Shown: one piece after another, positions 32,391 through 43,822 of the stretch
Position numbering within the stretch: the first letter of the stretch is position 1
How the letters are laid out: each line of letters begins with the position of its first letter
NCBI GenBank assembly: GCA_950097015.1
Contig: CATNEN010000038.1
Coordinates: 29,604,501-29,668,500 of the forward strand
Direction of reading: 5' to 3'
Source of the DNA: Macrostomum hystrix
Lineage: Eukaryota > Platyhelminthes > Macrostomidae
Length of the DNA: 64,000 nucleotides
Position numbers and translations under genes: made by a program
Notes under the pieces: model-generated
Seen by the model: the letters and a program-made list of their open reading frames with translations, nothing else
Databases searched by the model: none
What the model was told of the DNA's origin: nothing

Positions 32391-32720
32391 GCTACGACAG
32401 TCTGACCAGATGAGCTTGAGTACCTTGAAAAGTTGCGTAATCAAGTTAAGCGTTGCACTAATTTGATGGCGTTAATTTGTCTGACTTTGACGGCCTGACC
32501 TGGGAAAATGCTCCCGATCAGCATCAACATCTAGTCTTGAAAGTTTTCATTTTTGTGTACAAATCAGACAAGAGAATTACGCTTTAGAGCAAGGTATGCT
32601 GATTGCAGAATCCAATATCCTAAATTGATTTCTATAGATTAATTGTATTATTTACGTTTAAACTAACTGAAACACGGCTTTTTAATTTAAGGTCAGATGT
32701 TAAATGCTCTACGTGTTAGG

Positions 32721-33400
32721 ACCACCTGTCAGTACTACGTAAGAACATAGGACCACCTGTGATTACTACCTAGGACCACCTGTGATTACTACCTAGGACC
32801 ACCTGTGATTACTAGCTAGGACCACCTGTGATTACTAGCTAGGACCACCTGTGATTACTAGCTAGGACCACCTGTGATTACTACCTAGGACATAGGACCA
32901 CCTGTGATTGCTACCTAAGCACATAGGACCACCTGTGATTAATACCTTAATTGGACCTAGGACCACCTGTGATTAATACCTTGGACCTAGGACCACCTGT
33001 GATTAATACCTTGGACCTAGGACCACCTGTGATTAATACCTTGGACCTAGGACCACCTGTGATTAATACCCTGGACCTAGGACCACCTGTGATTAATACC
33101 TTGGACCTAGGACCACCTGTGATTAATACCTTGGACCTAGGACCACCTGTGATTAATACCTTGGACCTAGGACCACCTGTGATTAATACCTTGGACCTAG
33201 GACCACCTGTGATTAATACCTTGGACCTAGGACCACCTGTGATTAATACCTTGGACCTAGGACCACCTGTGATTAATACCTTGGACCTAGGACCACCTGT
33301 GATTAATACCTTGGACCTAGGACCACCTGTGATTAATACCTTGGACCTAGGACCACCTGTGATTAATACCTTGGACCTAGGACCACCTGTGATTGATCGA
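32721..33400. repeat. 23/30-bp minisatellite downstream of the TMEM26-like gene
   Basis: The left part repeats TAGGACCACCTGTGATTACT plus AGC or ACC (23 bp). The right part (about 32950-33390) is about fifteen nearly perfect 30-bp units, CCTAGGACCACCTGTGATTA plus ATACCTTGGA. Being a multiple of three, the 30-bp unit keeps frames open on both strands. Confidence 0.92.
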
Positions 33401-34972
33401 TCCCAGTACAATTATCAATGCTTCTTAACTGGTATCTATGTACTGTTAATACCGTTGATGCTACAAATTTCTCACCTAAAACGCTTAGGTGATAGTCTAA
33501 ATCGATGACAGAGCATAGACCATTCAAACGTGAATTAAATTAGCAGCTTCTGAAGTCTTAGTTTACTTTAAATAGATTTTTCCTAAGTCTCTGAAATCAG
33601 TAATGCCGACATTAATAGAGCCTTCCTAACTTCTGTCACCGCTCCAATGACTTATTAATTTACTCACCATCTCGTTTTTCAACAATTTTGTCATTTATCA
33701 AGCAACTATTATCTATCTCATTGTAATGGCTTGTTGAACTTATATTTAAGATGCAAGAGTAAACCATAAGACATTTTCTTGGTGTTATATCGGTGAACTA
33801 TTAATCAGCAATAATATTTAATATTTAATTTTGCATAAATTAATTTTTGTTCTATCTAATAAGTCTCTTGCGAAACTATATTTTAGCTTGCTATACAACA
33901 AAAATATATAAATAATAATAAGGCCCAGCTTCCTATATATCTAATGCGTTAGGCAGTGCTGTTCATTGTGTAACTTGAATAACTCTTCAATTTGATCGTA
34001 CGCTCCATTTTAACAATTCGTGGCTTTCTTTATCTACTAATTATAATACATGTATTCTCCAGCCTAAACCTTTACGAAGCACAGAATATATTTTATCCCG
34101 CTCTGATAGGCCTCAGAATATCGCTTAAGCATTGAAAAGCCTTGCCTATTTTTGTCGTGCAATCTTCTATATGATACAGCATCATTCGCTATCCTGATAT
34201 TATATGCTAATTATTAAAACAAACATATTACTCTACTTGTAGTAGACTACCAGAAGGTTTGACACTTACTTATTTAACAAAAATATATTTTTCGAATCTT
34301 GACACGACTACGATAGACCTGTTGTTGCATGCTTAATTTCCTACTGCTGCTGCGGTAAGGAACAGTGCAATTTCTAATTACTTTGATTTATGCAAATCAT
34401 TTATTTCTACATTAGTCATTTGTTAATCAATTGAAAATGGATGGCATCAGACAATATTATTAAAAGAATGTGGCAAAATAGTTATAAACGCTGAACTTAA
34501 ATTTCCTGTGTTTAGTCACAAGACATTTTGAAGGATTTTTATTCTGCCTTGTGCGTATTCTAAACTTCTAGAAGAGAACTACATACAAATGACATCGTAA
34601 ACCGCAAAGTTTCAGATTTTTCTATACATATCGGTTACTAAAATTTTGCAAGCATTTTAAATTGATGAAGATATCTTCACAGAAGACTGGTGGATGGTTC
34701 TAAAAAAAAAAACATTATTTTTGTTTGTAATACAGGCTGTAATTACTCTTTGTGATGGGTAATGTTATGCTCCTTATTCAACAGTTTAGACTTAAAGCAC
34801 ACCACTAGTGCTTCGATTTTTCGCTTTGGTTCAGTCAAACAAAAAATAATGATGAATTTCACTATAGTTAGTACATGAATTTTCATTCTTTTAGCTTCTG
34901 TAGCGAAAAATAAAGGGCCAAATTAGGCAAAATTATGACGCCCCTTGCCGCTCAAGAGCCTTCACAGCATCT
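33401..34972. other. AT-rich intergenic DNA
   Basis: No coding region, RNA gene or repeat recognised between the array and the tRNA gene. Confidence 0.5.
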
Positions 34973-35044
34973 TGCCGTGACCAGGATTCGAACCTGGGTT
35001 GTCTCGGCCACAACGAGAAGTACTAACCACTATACGATCACGGC
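34973..35044 (-). tRNA. tRNA-His (anticodon GTG)
   Basis: A 72-base cloverleaf on the minus strand. The acceptor stem GCCGTGA pairs perfectly with TCACGGC, with discriminator A. The D arm is GTATAGTGGTTAGTAC. The anticodon stem TCTCG/CGAGA encloses loop TTGTGGC, which reads GTG. The T arm is CCAGG-TTCGAAT-CCTGG. It has intact A and B boxes (TRGNNNANNNG type and GGTTCGAATCC), no intron and no encoded CCA, as usual for a nuclear gene. The first run of four T lies about 40 bases downstream. The stems are mismatch-free, so this looks functional rather than a SINE head. Confidence 0.93.
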
Positions 35045-36229
35045 TAACCGGCGCCTGGCTAAAACCTGCAAAGAAGACCATTATAATCTTATGCAATACA
35101 CTATAACGAATAAAAAATACACTTGCAAAGGCTACACAGCACACTTGCGATGCCATTGCAAATATCAATGGATTGCAGTATTATTTTACTATAATTTCTT
35201 ATGCTATGCTTTGCTATGCAGCTCACATAGCTTTATAAGTCAGTAGATTGCGGTCCAGGATGTCCATATATATATTTTGTCCCGTTTTCGCTTATGGGCA
35301 AACATCACTTCGCATCACATTTTCGAACTTATATTTATATGTAGCAATGTAAATCAAGCTGTACCTAAGAACTTATTGAGTCAAAGGCAGGCAGTTACGA
35401 TGTTAATGATTTCCTTTCATTTGTGCAGCTTGTCGCAACTTTGAATGTTGGACTTGAAACAAGAGTAGAGTCCAAAGGCCAAGTTTGAAAAAAAAATAAT
35501 AACGTAATTGAGAAACGAAGAGCTTGTAAATTAATTTCATATTTCAAGAAGTTTTATTAGTTAAATCCGTTCCGTGAAAATGTAAAAACTTCTCGGAATT
35601 AAAAAGTGCCAAAATATTTTTTAAGATAAACTGCAAAAACCGCTACTGTAAGTAGAACATAGTAGAAAATAGGATTTTCATTCCTATTATTTAATAAATT
35701 CAAGAATCCATTTTGATATCTAAAAATCGTAAATTAACTGAACAAATTTAACGGACAGAGCAGACATTTGAACAAAATACACCAAGTCTTAGAATAATGA
35801 GCTCGACGATTTTACTCCCAGATAAATAAATGAGAAATTTCAGATTTTTTCAGTTAAAATTGCAATAGATCGGCCGTCAAACTGTCATGCTCAAGCGGCA
35901 TCTCTGACTCATCTAATGCCTGCATATGTTGTCTGCTGCTGCTGCTAGAACATTTTGAGCACAGAAAATATGATACAATCTCTGTTCGGTTATTGATTCC
36001 TCTCTTTTAGGATTGGAGCTGACAGTCGTCAACTGTATATTTCCTGCCGTCATGATTTTCCAGTCATTGATAGGACAATTATATTTTTATCCAAATTGTT
36101 CTGAACGAGGAAAAATAATAGAGGGATTCTCATAACTGATGGTGCACACTATTTCAATTGCGACTAAAATGGCAACGATTAATTCTTACCATTCTTTCAT
36201 TTTTATTGCACATATACGAGTATGTGGCC
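35045..36229. other. AT-rich intergenic DNA
   Basis: No gene or repeat recognised. Confidence 0.5.
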
Positions 36230-37635
36230 TTCTCTATCCTCATCCAACTGCTTCCCTATTCTCATCACATCTCTACTCTATTCTCATCACATCTCTACTC
36301 TATTCTCATCACATCTCTACTCTATTAATATCAAATCTCTACTCTATTCTCATCACATCTCTACTCTATTCTCATCACATCTCTACTCTATTCTCATCAC
36401 ATCTTAACTCTATTAATATCAAATCTCTACTCTATTCTCATCACATCTCTACTCTATTCTCATCACATCTCTACTCTATTCTCATCACATCTCTACTCTA
36501 TTCTCATCGCATCTCTAGTCTATTCTCATCGCATCTCTACTCTATTCTCATCACATCTCTACTCTATTAATATCAAATCTCTACTCTACTCTCATCACAT
36601 CTCTACTCTATTCTCATCACATCTCTACTCTATTCTCATCACATCTCTACTCTATTCTCATCACATCTCTACTCTATTCTCATCACATCTCTACTCTATT
36701 CTCATCACATCTCTACTCTATTCTCATCACGTCTCTACTCTATTCTCATCACATCTCTACTCTATTCTCATCACATCTCTACTCTATTCTGATCGCATCT
36801 CTGCTCTATTCTCATCACATCTCTACTCTATTAATATCAAATCTCTACTCTATTCTCATCACGTCTCTACTCTATTCTCATCACATCTCTACTCTATTCT
36901 CATTACATCTCTACTCTATTCTCATCACATCTCTACTCTATTCTCATCACATCTCTACTCTATTAATATCAAATCTCTACTCTATTCTCATCACATCTCT
37001 ACTCTATTCTCATCACATCTCTACTCTATTCTCATCACATCTCTACTCTATTAATATCAAATCTCTACTCTATTCTCATCACATCTCTACTCTATTCTCA
37101 TCACATCTCTACTCTATTCTCATCACATCTCTACTCTATTCTCATCACATCTCTACTCTATTAATATCAAATCTCTACTCTATTCTCATCACGTCTCTAC
37201 TCTATTCTCATCACATCTCTACTCTATTCTCATCACATCTCTACTCTATTCTCATCACATCTCTACTCTATTCTCATCACGTCTCTACTCTATTCTCATC
37301 ACATCTCTACTCTATTCTCATCACATCTCTACTCTATTCTGATCGCATCTCTACTCTATTCTCATCACATCTCTACTCTATTCTGATCGCATCTCTACTC
37401 TATTCTCATCACGTCTCTACTCTTTTCTCATCACATCTCTACTCTATTCTCATTACATCTCTACTCTATTCTCATCACATCTCTACTCTATTCTCATCAC
37501 ATCTCTACTCTATTCTCATCACGTCTCTACTCTATTCTCATCACATCTCTACTCTATTCTCATCACATCTCTACTCTATTCTCATCACATCTCTACTCTA
37601 TTAATATCAAATCTCTACTCTATTCTCATCACATC
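36230..37635. repeat. 22-bp minisatellite, ~1.4 kb
   Basis: About 64 copies of ATCTCTACTCTATTCTCATC plus AC. A second 22-bp variant with TATTAATATCAA in place of TATTCTCATCAC recurs at irregular intervals. Point variants (GCATC, GTCTC, GATCGC) also recur together, which suggests higher-order duplication. Confidence 0.95.
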
Positions 37636-38368
37636 CTCGTAGATAGATTAATAGATAGATTAAATGAAAAATGTGAATTTTCTGTAAGCCTTCAAATCAA
37701 GATTAGTTGGAAATACAGCTTGAGGAAAGTCAAAGAAAGTTGAGTTCAATTTCACAGAATTTTTTGGAGAGCACGACGCGGCACTCCTCTGGATGGACGC
37801 ATCTAGCAAATCCCTGGCCGGACAGCTAAAAATAGCCGCATGCTCCTGTCGCACTACTTTGTACTCCAGTACTCAAGGCAACATCCTCTAATACCCACAT
37901 CTTGTGAAGTCTCTTTAGCTCTTCCTTCTCCCTGTGCATAGGAAGCCAGTCATTGATTTTTCATGAGCTTGTAGATCGCGGACAGACATGGCTGGGAATG
38001 AAACTAAATTTAGTTCCCAACTGAAGTTGTGGGAAAGCCAGGAAAGCCCGTTGTATCCCTAGCATCTGGCAAGGCCATATTTGGGCATCGAGCATGGATA
38101 AAGGGAAGAAACCTCGATCGAATAGGAGAAGGGAGATTAACTTGCTCAGCCAGTCAGAGTCGGCTATTGGAGAGTTAGGGAATTCCTGGCCTCATCTATT
38201 GGTGGTCCCCTTGGCTGTTCAGTCCGCTAAAAAATAGATAAAGGAGTACTCTATACTACATCTGTCTCGACTCCAAGCGATATTGATAGATACCATAAGC
38301 TACCGAATAGCCGCGCGTTTGGCATCACTGTCAAAGCTAAACTTAAAACACTTTTAAGTTAAAACAAA
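37636..38368. other. 5' flank of the CBF-beta gene
   Basis: Noncoding sequence between the 22-bp array and the CBF-beta start codon. Presumed promoter and 5' UTR; no specific motif assigned. Confidence 0.4.
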
Positions 38369-41182
38369 ATGCGCGATTCCGATGTGTCGCTTGAGTCGCT
38401 GCTCAAACTGCTTCGGCCGGGCATGCCTCGAGTTGTGCCTGATCAGAGACTGAAATTCGCTGAAGATCCACTGTTCAATCGTCTGCAGCAAGAGAACGCG
38501 GTGAGTGCATGTTAAATTGGCTATTTTTTCTAACTGCTCAAAAACTATCTTGGGCTAATTTACAACCTCCAGTGTGATCTCACATTTGAGTAGCATAGTC
38601 AAACGAACTTTCGTATTTCAGGTAGCCTACTCACCTAGTCGAGACAGACCTATTGAGGAACGCCGCTGTCTGATGCTTCAAGAGCTTCAAGAGGGCTTCA
38701 TTACTCTGGTCAGTGTTTGAGTGTTTGAGTGTTTGAGTGTTGATGACACACAAAAATGTGTCATCAACCCCTACCGAATTAAATATTATTTTCAGGTAAA
38801 AAAGTTACAATTTTTTAAGGGGCCTCAATTCCAGAGATGACTGAATTGATTAAGTAATAGCAATTACTAGCTTACTCATTTTTCAAGCAAGTAATTAGCC
38901 TGAATTGTGAATTTGAGAGGCCCAGAAGGTTGATCAGCTATTAGTAGACAAAAGGCATCAGAAGCAGCCTCTGCTTTCTCTTTCTCTTTTAAAAAAAACC
39001 GACGAGGCATAAACGGTAGCGGCATTTTTTAAAATACAAAATGTCAAATTTGCTGCTCCATGCCTCTAGATGGAGCAGCTCCATGCTGCTAGATGACTCT
39101 AGCTAGCTTTTGTCTCTGTCATTGTGTTTGTTATCCGCGGCGGCGGGGGCGGTCGTGGTAGAACTCGGAATTTCAATCGATTGGTAACAATTAGAATCGG
39201 CAAATGGCTGCCTATATGCAGCTAAAAATTGCTCAGTTAAAGACGGTTTTGTCCCAAAATGTTTAGCAGCACTTGGCACAGCTGACAAATAAATAGATGA
39301 GCCGCTTGGTTGTTGAGGTATTATTAGAATTAAAATTGAGCCACATTCTTACATGTGATGGAAGGATCAGGAAAGAATTGTGAATTATAGATTTTCCTTT
39401 ACTTTGTGGAGGCGATTCCATCGATTCCGCGACCTCCGAGCACACACACTCACACAGCTGTGTACAGCTGCCCTTGAATTTCTCGTCGTCAGGCAGTGTA
39501 CACTCTCACTGTGCCTTGGGGGTTGGCCCTCAAGGGCGTAAATTGCACGACAAGCCTCCAAGCCTTCTCGCCGCGGCTGCGCCCCAAATGAATGTGGCAT
39601 CGCCGCGGAATCGAGCCCAGGGACCTTGGTGAAAGAGGCAAAAGCGTTAACCGCTCTGCCACCGACCACCGTCTTTTATACTTAGCCTATTGGTTTTTTC
39701 AATGGCCTTGCCTAGGGGACTTTCAGGTGTATGTAGATTTTTATGTAGAAAGTTAGATTTCATTTTAACAGGCCCTCTGCTCCGTGGGCTTAACCCTGCG
39801 TCTAGTGGTGGACTCAACTCCATGGCAGGCCAAGCCGCACGCCTCCAGGCTGGTGACAGACGATGTGGCTCGTCTGGACTCTTCCGGCTGGGTGAGAACA
39901 ACCTACTGGCTATGCTCAAGTACAGGGATGGCATTTAGCTAGCGGGCCAAAGAGAGAGCCTAAAAGACGACAGCGGGCCGCATTGACTGTAGAAAAATGA
40001 GACAGGGGAGAGATGAGACACGGGAGAGATGAGACACAGAAGAGATGAGGCACGGGAGAGATGAGACACGGGAGAGATGAGACACGGGAGAGATGAGACA
40101 CGGGAGAGATGAGACACGGGAGAGATGAGACATGGGAGAGATGAGACACGGGAGAGATGAGGCACGGGAGAGATGAGACACGGGAGAGATGAGACACGGG
40201 AGAGATGAGACACGGGAGAGATGAGGCACGGGAGAGATTAGACACGGGTGAGATGAGACACGGGGAGAGATAAGACACGGGAGAGATGAGACACGGGGAG
40301 ATGAGACACGGGAGAGATGAGACACGGGGAGAGATAAGACACGGGAGAGATGATACCGAGGTGAAATGAGGCAAGGGAAAGATGCAAAAGGATTACTGCA
40401 GGTGTCGCAAGGGGCAACGGGCCGGATTTGGGAGCTTCGAGGGCCGCATCTGGCCCGCGGGCCGGAGTTTGCCGACCTTTGCTTTTAACTAATTATTAAT
40501 CCAATGAGCAACCACCTGTTTAGGTGCACATCAAGACACATTTCATTCTCAACGGTGTCTGCGTGATCTGGTTGGGCCGAGTCAGCACAATCAACTTGAC
40601 TGGCAGCGGCAAGATTCTGATTGACAAGGAGAAAGCTGACGTAAGTTTAAAAAATTGTCGTTGAGTTGTAGGGGCTGATCTACTGAAGTTTCGCAGAGTT
40701 ATAGGGGCTGATCTACTGAAGTATCGCAGAGTTATAGAGGCTGATCTACTGAAGTATCGCAGTGTTATAGGGGCTGATCTACTGAAGTATCGCAGAGTTA
40801 TAGGGGCTGATCTACTGAAGTATCGCAGAGTTATAGAGGCTGATCTACTGAAGTATCGCAGTGTTATAGGGGCTGATCTACTGAAGTATCGCAGTGTTAT
40901 AGGGGCTGATCTACTGAAGTATCGCAGAGTTATAGGGGCTGATCTACTGAAGTATCGCAGAGTTATAGAGGCTGATCTACTGAAGTATCGCAGAGTTATA
41001 GGGGCTGATCTACTGAAGTATCGCAGAGTTATAGGGGCTGATCTTGCAAAAACTCTCGTAATTGGCAGGTGGAGAGACAGGCCCTGAAGGAGCACCTGCT
41101 AGCCTATCACAGTAGAATGCTGCAGGCTTCGGCTTCAAGTGCTGCTGCCGAAGCTTCCATTCTGCTGCCTCATCATCATCAT

Positions 41183-41245
<63 letters not shown>

Positions 41246-41308
41246 CTACCCTTACAGCATTCAAGCCGCAGATGCTCAGCTTTTGAACCTTTCAATCGGA
41301 GCCAATAA
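38369..41308 (+). CDS. CBFB: Core-binding factor subunit beta, complete, with polyglutamine tail
   Basis: Five exons (38369-38500, 38622-38708, 39772-39891, 40524-40640, 41069-41308) give 231 aa. The diagnostic N-terminus MPRVVPDQRLKF starts at residue 19, after an 18-residue extension. RDRPIEERRCLM, a beta-barrel region and HFILNGVCVIWLGRV follow, all matching CBF-beta of other animals. The protein has no DNA contact of its own; it binds the Runt domain of RUNX factors in the nucleus and strengthens their DNA binding. After the conserved fold the tail holds four His codons then 21 glutamines (18 pure CAG codons at 41186-41239), absent from vertebrate CBF-beta. Translation could also start at the internal MPRVV methionine. 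An AATAAA (41304-41309) overlaps the stop codon. Confidence 0.93.
38709..38745. repeat. 8-bp repeat at a CBF-beta 5' splice site
   Basis: Three and a half copies of GTGTTTGA begin four bases into the intron 2 donor (GTCA). Confidence 0.8.
39425..39673 (-). mobile_element. SINE-1 copy, tail-truncated (CBF-beta intron 2)
   Basis: The minus-strand copy keeps a good tRNA-like head (complement GGTGGCAGAGCGGTTAACGC and GGGCTCGATTCCGCGG) and the body words. The 3' third and ATT tail are missing. Confidence 0.8.
39923..40482. mobile_element. hAT-like relic containing a minisatellite (CBF-beta intron 3)
   Basis: The right end reads CCGCATCTGGCCCGCGGGCC, GGAGTTTGCCGACCTTTG. Its complement (CAAAGGTCGGCAAACTCCGG) resembles widespread hAT ends. 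The left end, CAGGGATGGCATTTAGCTAG followed by CGGGCC, is a weaker partner. The flanking 8-mers agree at only about half their positions, so the boundaries are tentative. Confidence 0.5.
39998..40350. repeat. 16-bp minisatellite in CBF-beta intron 3
   Basis: About 22 copies of GAGACACGGGAGAGAT, with occasional deletions and GAGGCACGGG variants. Confidence 0.9.
40665..41045. repeat. 33-bp minisatellite in CBF-beta intron 4
   Basis: About eleven copies of GTTATAGGGGCTGATCTACT plus GAAGTATCGCAGA. The array starts about 25 bases after the donor and stops about 24 bases before the acceptor. Confidence 0.9.
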
Positions 41309-41906
41309 ATTGGTTCAGATTTTTGTCCACAAAAAACCACACACGCTACTTGTGGCCAGTAGAAGTAGAAGCGTTTTTCAGTCGCGATCCAGATTTTTTT
41401 TATAAAATAAGACATCATTTAAATGTCAGGACTGTATAAAGTACTCATTCAGCTCAGAAATTTATTGAACACAATGTAAAGAGTAATTATAAAATAATTT
41501 AAGATAGACTGTAGCGCTATTTGGCTGTTCAGCAAAAAACTCATTTTACACGTCTTTTGTCAGGATAATTAATTAAGTAACCTAGGTGTGTTGTGTATTG
41601 TGAATTGTCGTTCTGACATATTTAATATTTTTCTTATCTCTTCTAAATTCCAATGTTTTAATATTTTTTATCGCTAGAATATTCGAGTTCTTTTTAAAAT
41701 ATGGATCTATCTTAAAATAAATATTAGTATGATCGTTTCAGTGGTATTAAACATAGATACCAAGGTGGTTGTCCTGGTGTTCATATAATCACGATGCAAA
41801 ATGAAATGGAAAAATAAAAACTGCACACGAAGCAGTTAAGCCAGGAGTAGAGCCATGCAGTGGCACAGCTCATAAGATAGCTCAGTAAAACAGTATAGCT
41901 TTGATA
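41309..41906. other. 3' flank of CBF-beta
   Basis: AT-rich. A further AATAAA lies near 41717 and may serve as an alternative polyadenylation signal. No gene. Confidence 0.4.
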
Positions 41907-43198
41907 TACGAGGGGCACTAAAAAAGTTCTGAGCCTGACCAAGATCTTAGTGGCAAAGTGCTGAAACTTCAGGCTCTAAAAGCGGCACCTGTTAATAGTC
42001 TATTGTCAACTTTTCAGAATTTTGTGAATTCCCTATGTCCCACGGCACCATTATATTTCCAGCACCTCAGGCCATTTTCTCAAGAATTGAAGCTTGAGCA
42101 CAGGGCAGTGATCAAATTTCTGACTCTGGAGGCTCAAAGCCTGCTGACATTCAAAGCCGCATGGCTGGTGTGTACGCTGACGCTGCCCCCTCATACACCA
42201 CCATCAAGCGCTGGGCAGCCGAGTTCATGCGTGGCCGCGACTCGCTCGAAGATGACCCCCGATGCGGAAGACCCCGGACTGCTGCCACTGCCGAAATCCA
42301 GCGCATCCAGGCTCTGGTTGACGGTGACCGGCGGGTGAAAGTCAGGGAACTTGCGGCGGACACTGGACTCTCTGACCCGCAAGTCATTAAGATCCTGCAC
42401 CAGCATCCTTCATCTGTCCAAGGTTTCTGCCAGATGGATCCCACGAATCTTGACAAGGGACCAAAAGACCGCACGGGTGCAGTACTCAAAGCTTGTCCTG
42501 GACTGCTACGATCCGGACCCTGCCAACTTTCTGTCTTGCTGCGTGACCGGGGATGAGACGTGGATCCATCACCACGATCGCGAGTCCAAGCAGGAGTCCA
42601 AGCAGTGGCTGCCAGTTGGTTCACCTGCACCACTGAAGGCACGGAATGCATGCAGTACGGGCAAGATTATGCTGACCGTCTTCTGGGATGCCAAGGGCCC
42701 GCTGCTGCTGGACTTTCTACCGCACAAGCAGACAGTCACAGGCGCCTACTACGCTGACCTGATCGCCCGTCTGCGGGAGGCAATCAAGGAAAATAGGCGA
42801 GGGATGCTGAGCCGTGGTGTTGTGCTGCTGCATGACAACGCACCGGCCCACACCAGCAGGATTGCCAAGGCAGCTGTCAGTGTCGCAGGGTTCCGAGAGC
42901 TGCCGCACCCAGCCTATTCACAGGACCTGGCCCCGAGCGACTTCCACCTGTTTCCACATCTCAAGCGGGCGCTCCGTGGACAGCGATTTGACACTGATGA
43001 CGCGCTGAAGGATGCTGCAACTGCTTGGTTTGAGGGCTGCTCGATGCAATTCTTCCAGAGTGGCATTGAGGCGTTGCGATCAAGATGCCATAAGTGCATC
43101 TTGGTTGGGGGAGACTATGTTGAGAAATGCTGATCTCACTTTGCCCATATCTTCTCCTCTATTTCATATTGAGGCTCAGAACTTTAATAGAACTCGTA
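41907..43198 (+). mobile_element. mariner element, 1288 bp
   Basis: The element 41909-43196 is flanked by TA at 41907-41908 and 43197-43198. The left end CGAGGGGCACTAAAAAAGTT, CTGAGCCT pairs with the right end AGGCTCAGAACTTTAATAGA, ACTCG. Length and ends fit the mariner family. Confidence 0.85.
42090..43133 (+). pseudogene. mariner transposase, disrupted by two frameshifts
   Basis: The N-terminal part (LEHRAVIKFLTLEAQSLL) is in one frame to about 42160. The middle (YADAAPSYTTIKRWAAEFMR, KVRELAADTGLSDPQVIKIL) is in a second frame to about 42395. The remainder returns to the first frame: TGDETWIHHHDRESK (first Asp), LLHDNAPAHTS (second Asp) and YSQDLAPSDFHLFPHLK (third Asp), a DD34D catalytic triad. 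Two frame changes make it inactive as it stands. Confidence 0.88.
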
Positions 43199-43277
43199 CA
43201 CGCATGTGCATTTGCATGTAAAAATATCGAAATTTCAGTAGAGCTGATGAAGCTACTGAAATCTTCTAGTACGGTAC

Positions 43278-43657
43278 TAACCCAGTGCCATCGGGGTGAG
43301 TGGCAGAACGGTCTAACGCATTTGCCTCTCGCGCCAAGGTCCCTGAGCTCGATTCCGTGGCGAGGCCACATTCATTTGAGGCACAGCGCGGGGGCTTGTC
43401 GTGCAATTTACGCTCTTGACGACCAACCTCCAAGGCACATAAAGAGTGTACACTGTCTGATGAAGAGAAATTCAGGGCAGATGTACACGCCCTGTTTGTG
43501 TATGTGCCTGCGTGCGGTATCTGTGTGAGTGTGTGCTCAGGAGTCAGCGGAATGGGCAGAATTGTCTCCTCACTGGCTGCGGGTCTAGTGCCACCAAATG
43601 ATGTGCCATTGCCCGCTATCCTCCTGCAATTATTATTATTATTATAACCCGGTGCCA
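43278..43657 (+). mobile_element. Full-length SINE-1 copy with target duplication
   Basis: The element 43291-43644 (354 bp) lies between TAACCCAGTGCCA (43278-43290) and TAACCCGGTGCCA (43645-43657). It has the tRNA-like head (GTGGCAGAACGGTCTAACGC, GAGCTCGATTCCG), the full body and an (ATT)n tail. Confidence 0.88.
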
Positions 43658-43781
43658 CTCTTATATTGTTATATAAAAACAATAATTTGCAATCAAATAT
43701 TCTTACTTTTCTTAAAACACCATTAACCGATTTAAGTAAAAAGTTTAAGCGCTCGATACGGATTTGTTAGTAAATAGCTTT

Positions 43782-43787
43782 TTTATT
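43782..43787 (-). terminator. Candidate polyadenylation signal of the ankyrin gene
   Basis: AATAAA on the minus strand about 36 bases after the stop codon. Confidence 0.5.
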
Positions 43788-43822
43788 ACAGCCAGGTAAG
43801 TATAAGGTAACCAGGTAAGGCC

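Noticed and set aside
32947-33508. Repeat proteins on both strands (LGPPVINTLD and ITGGPRSKVL)
   Set aside because: Both come from the same 30-bp array, so neither is evidence of a gene.
36230-37635. Possible CRISPR array (regular short units)
   Set aside because: Units are contiguous with no unique spacers, in a eukaryotic context.
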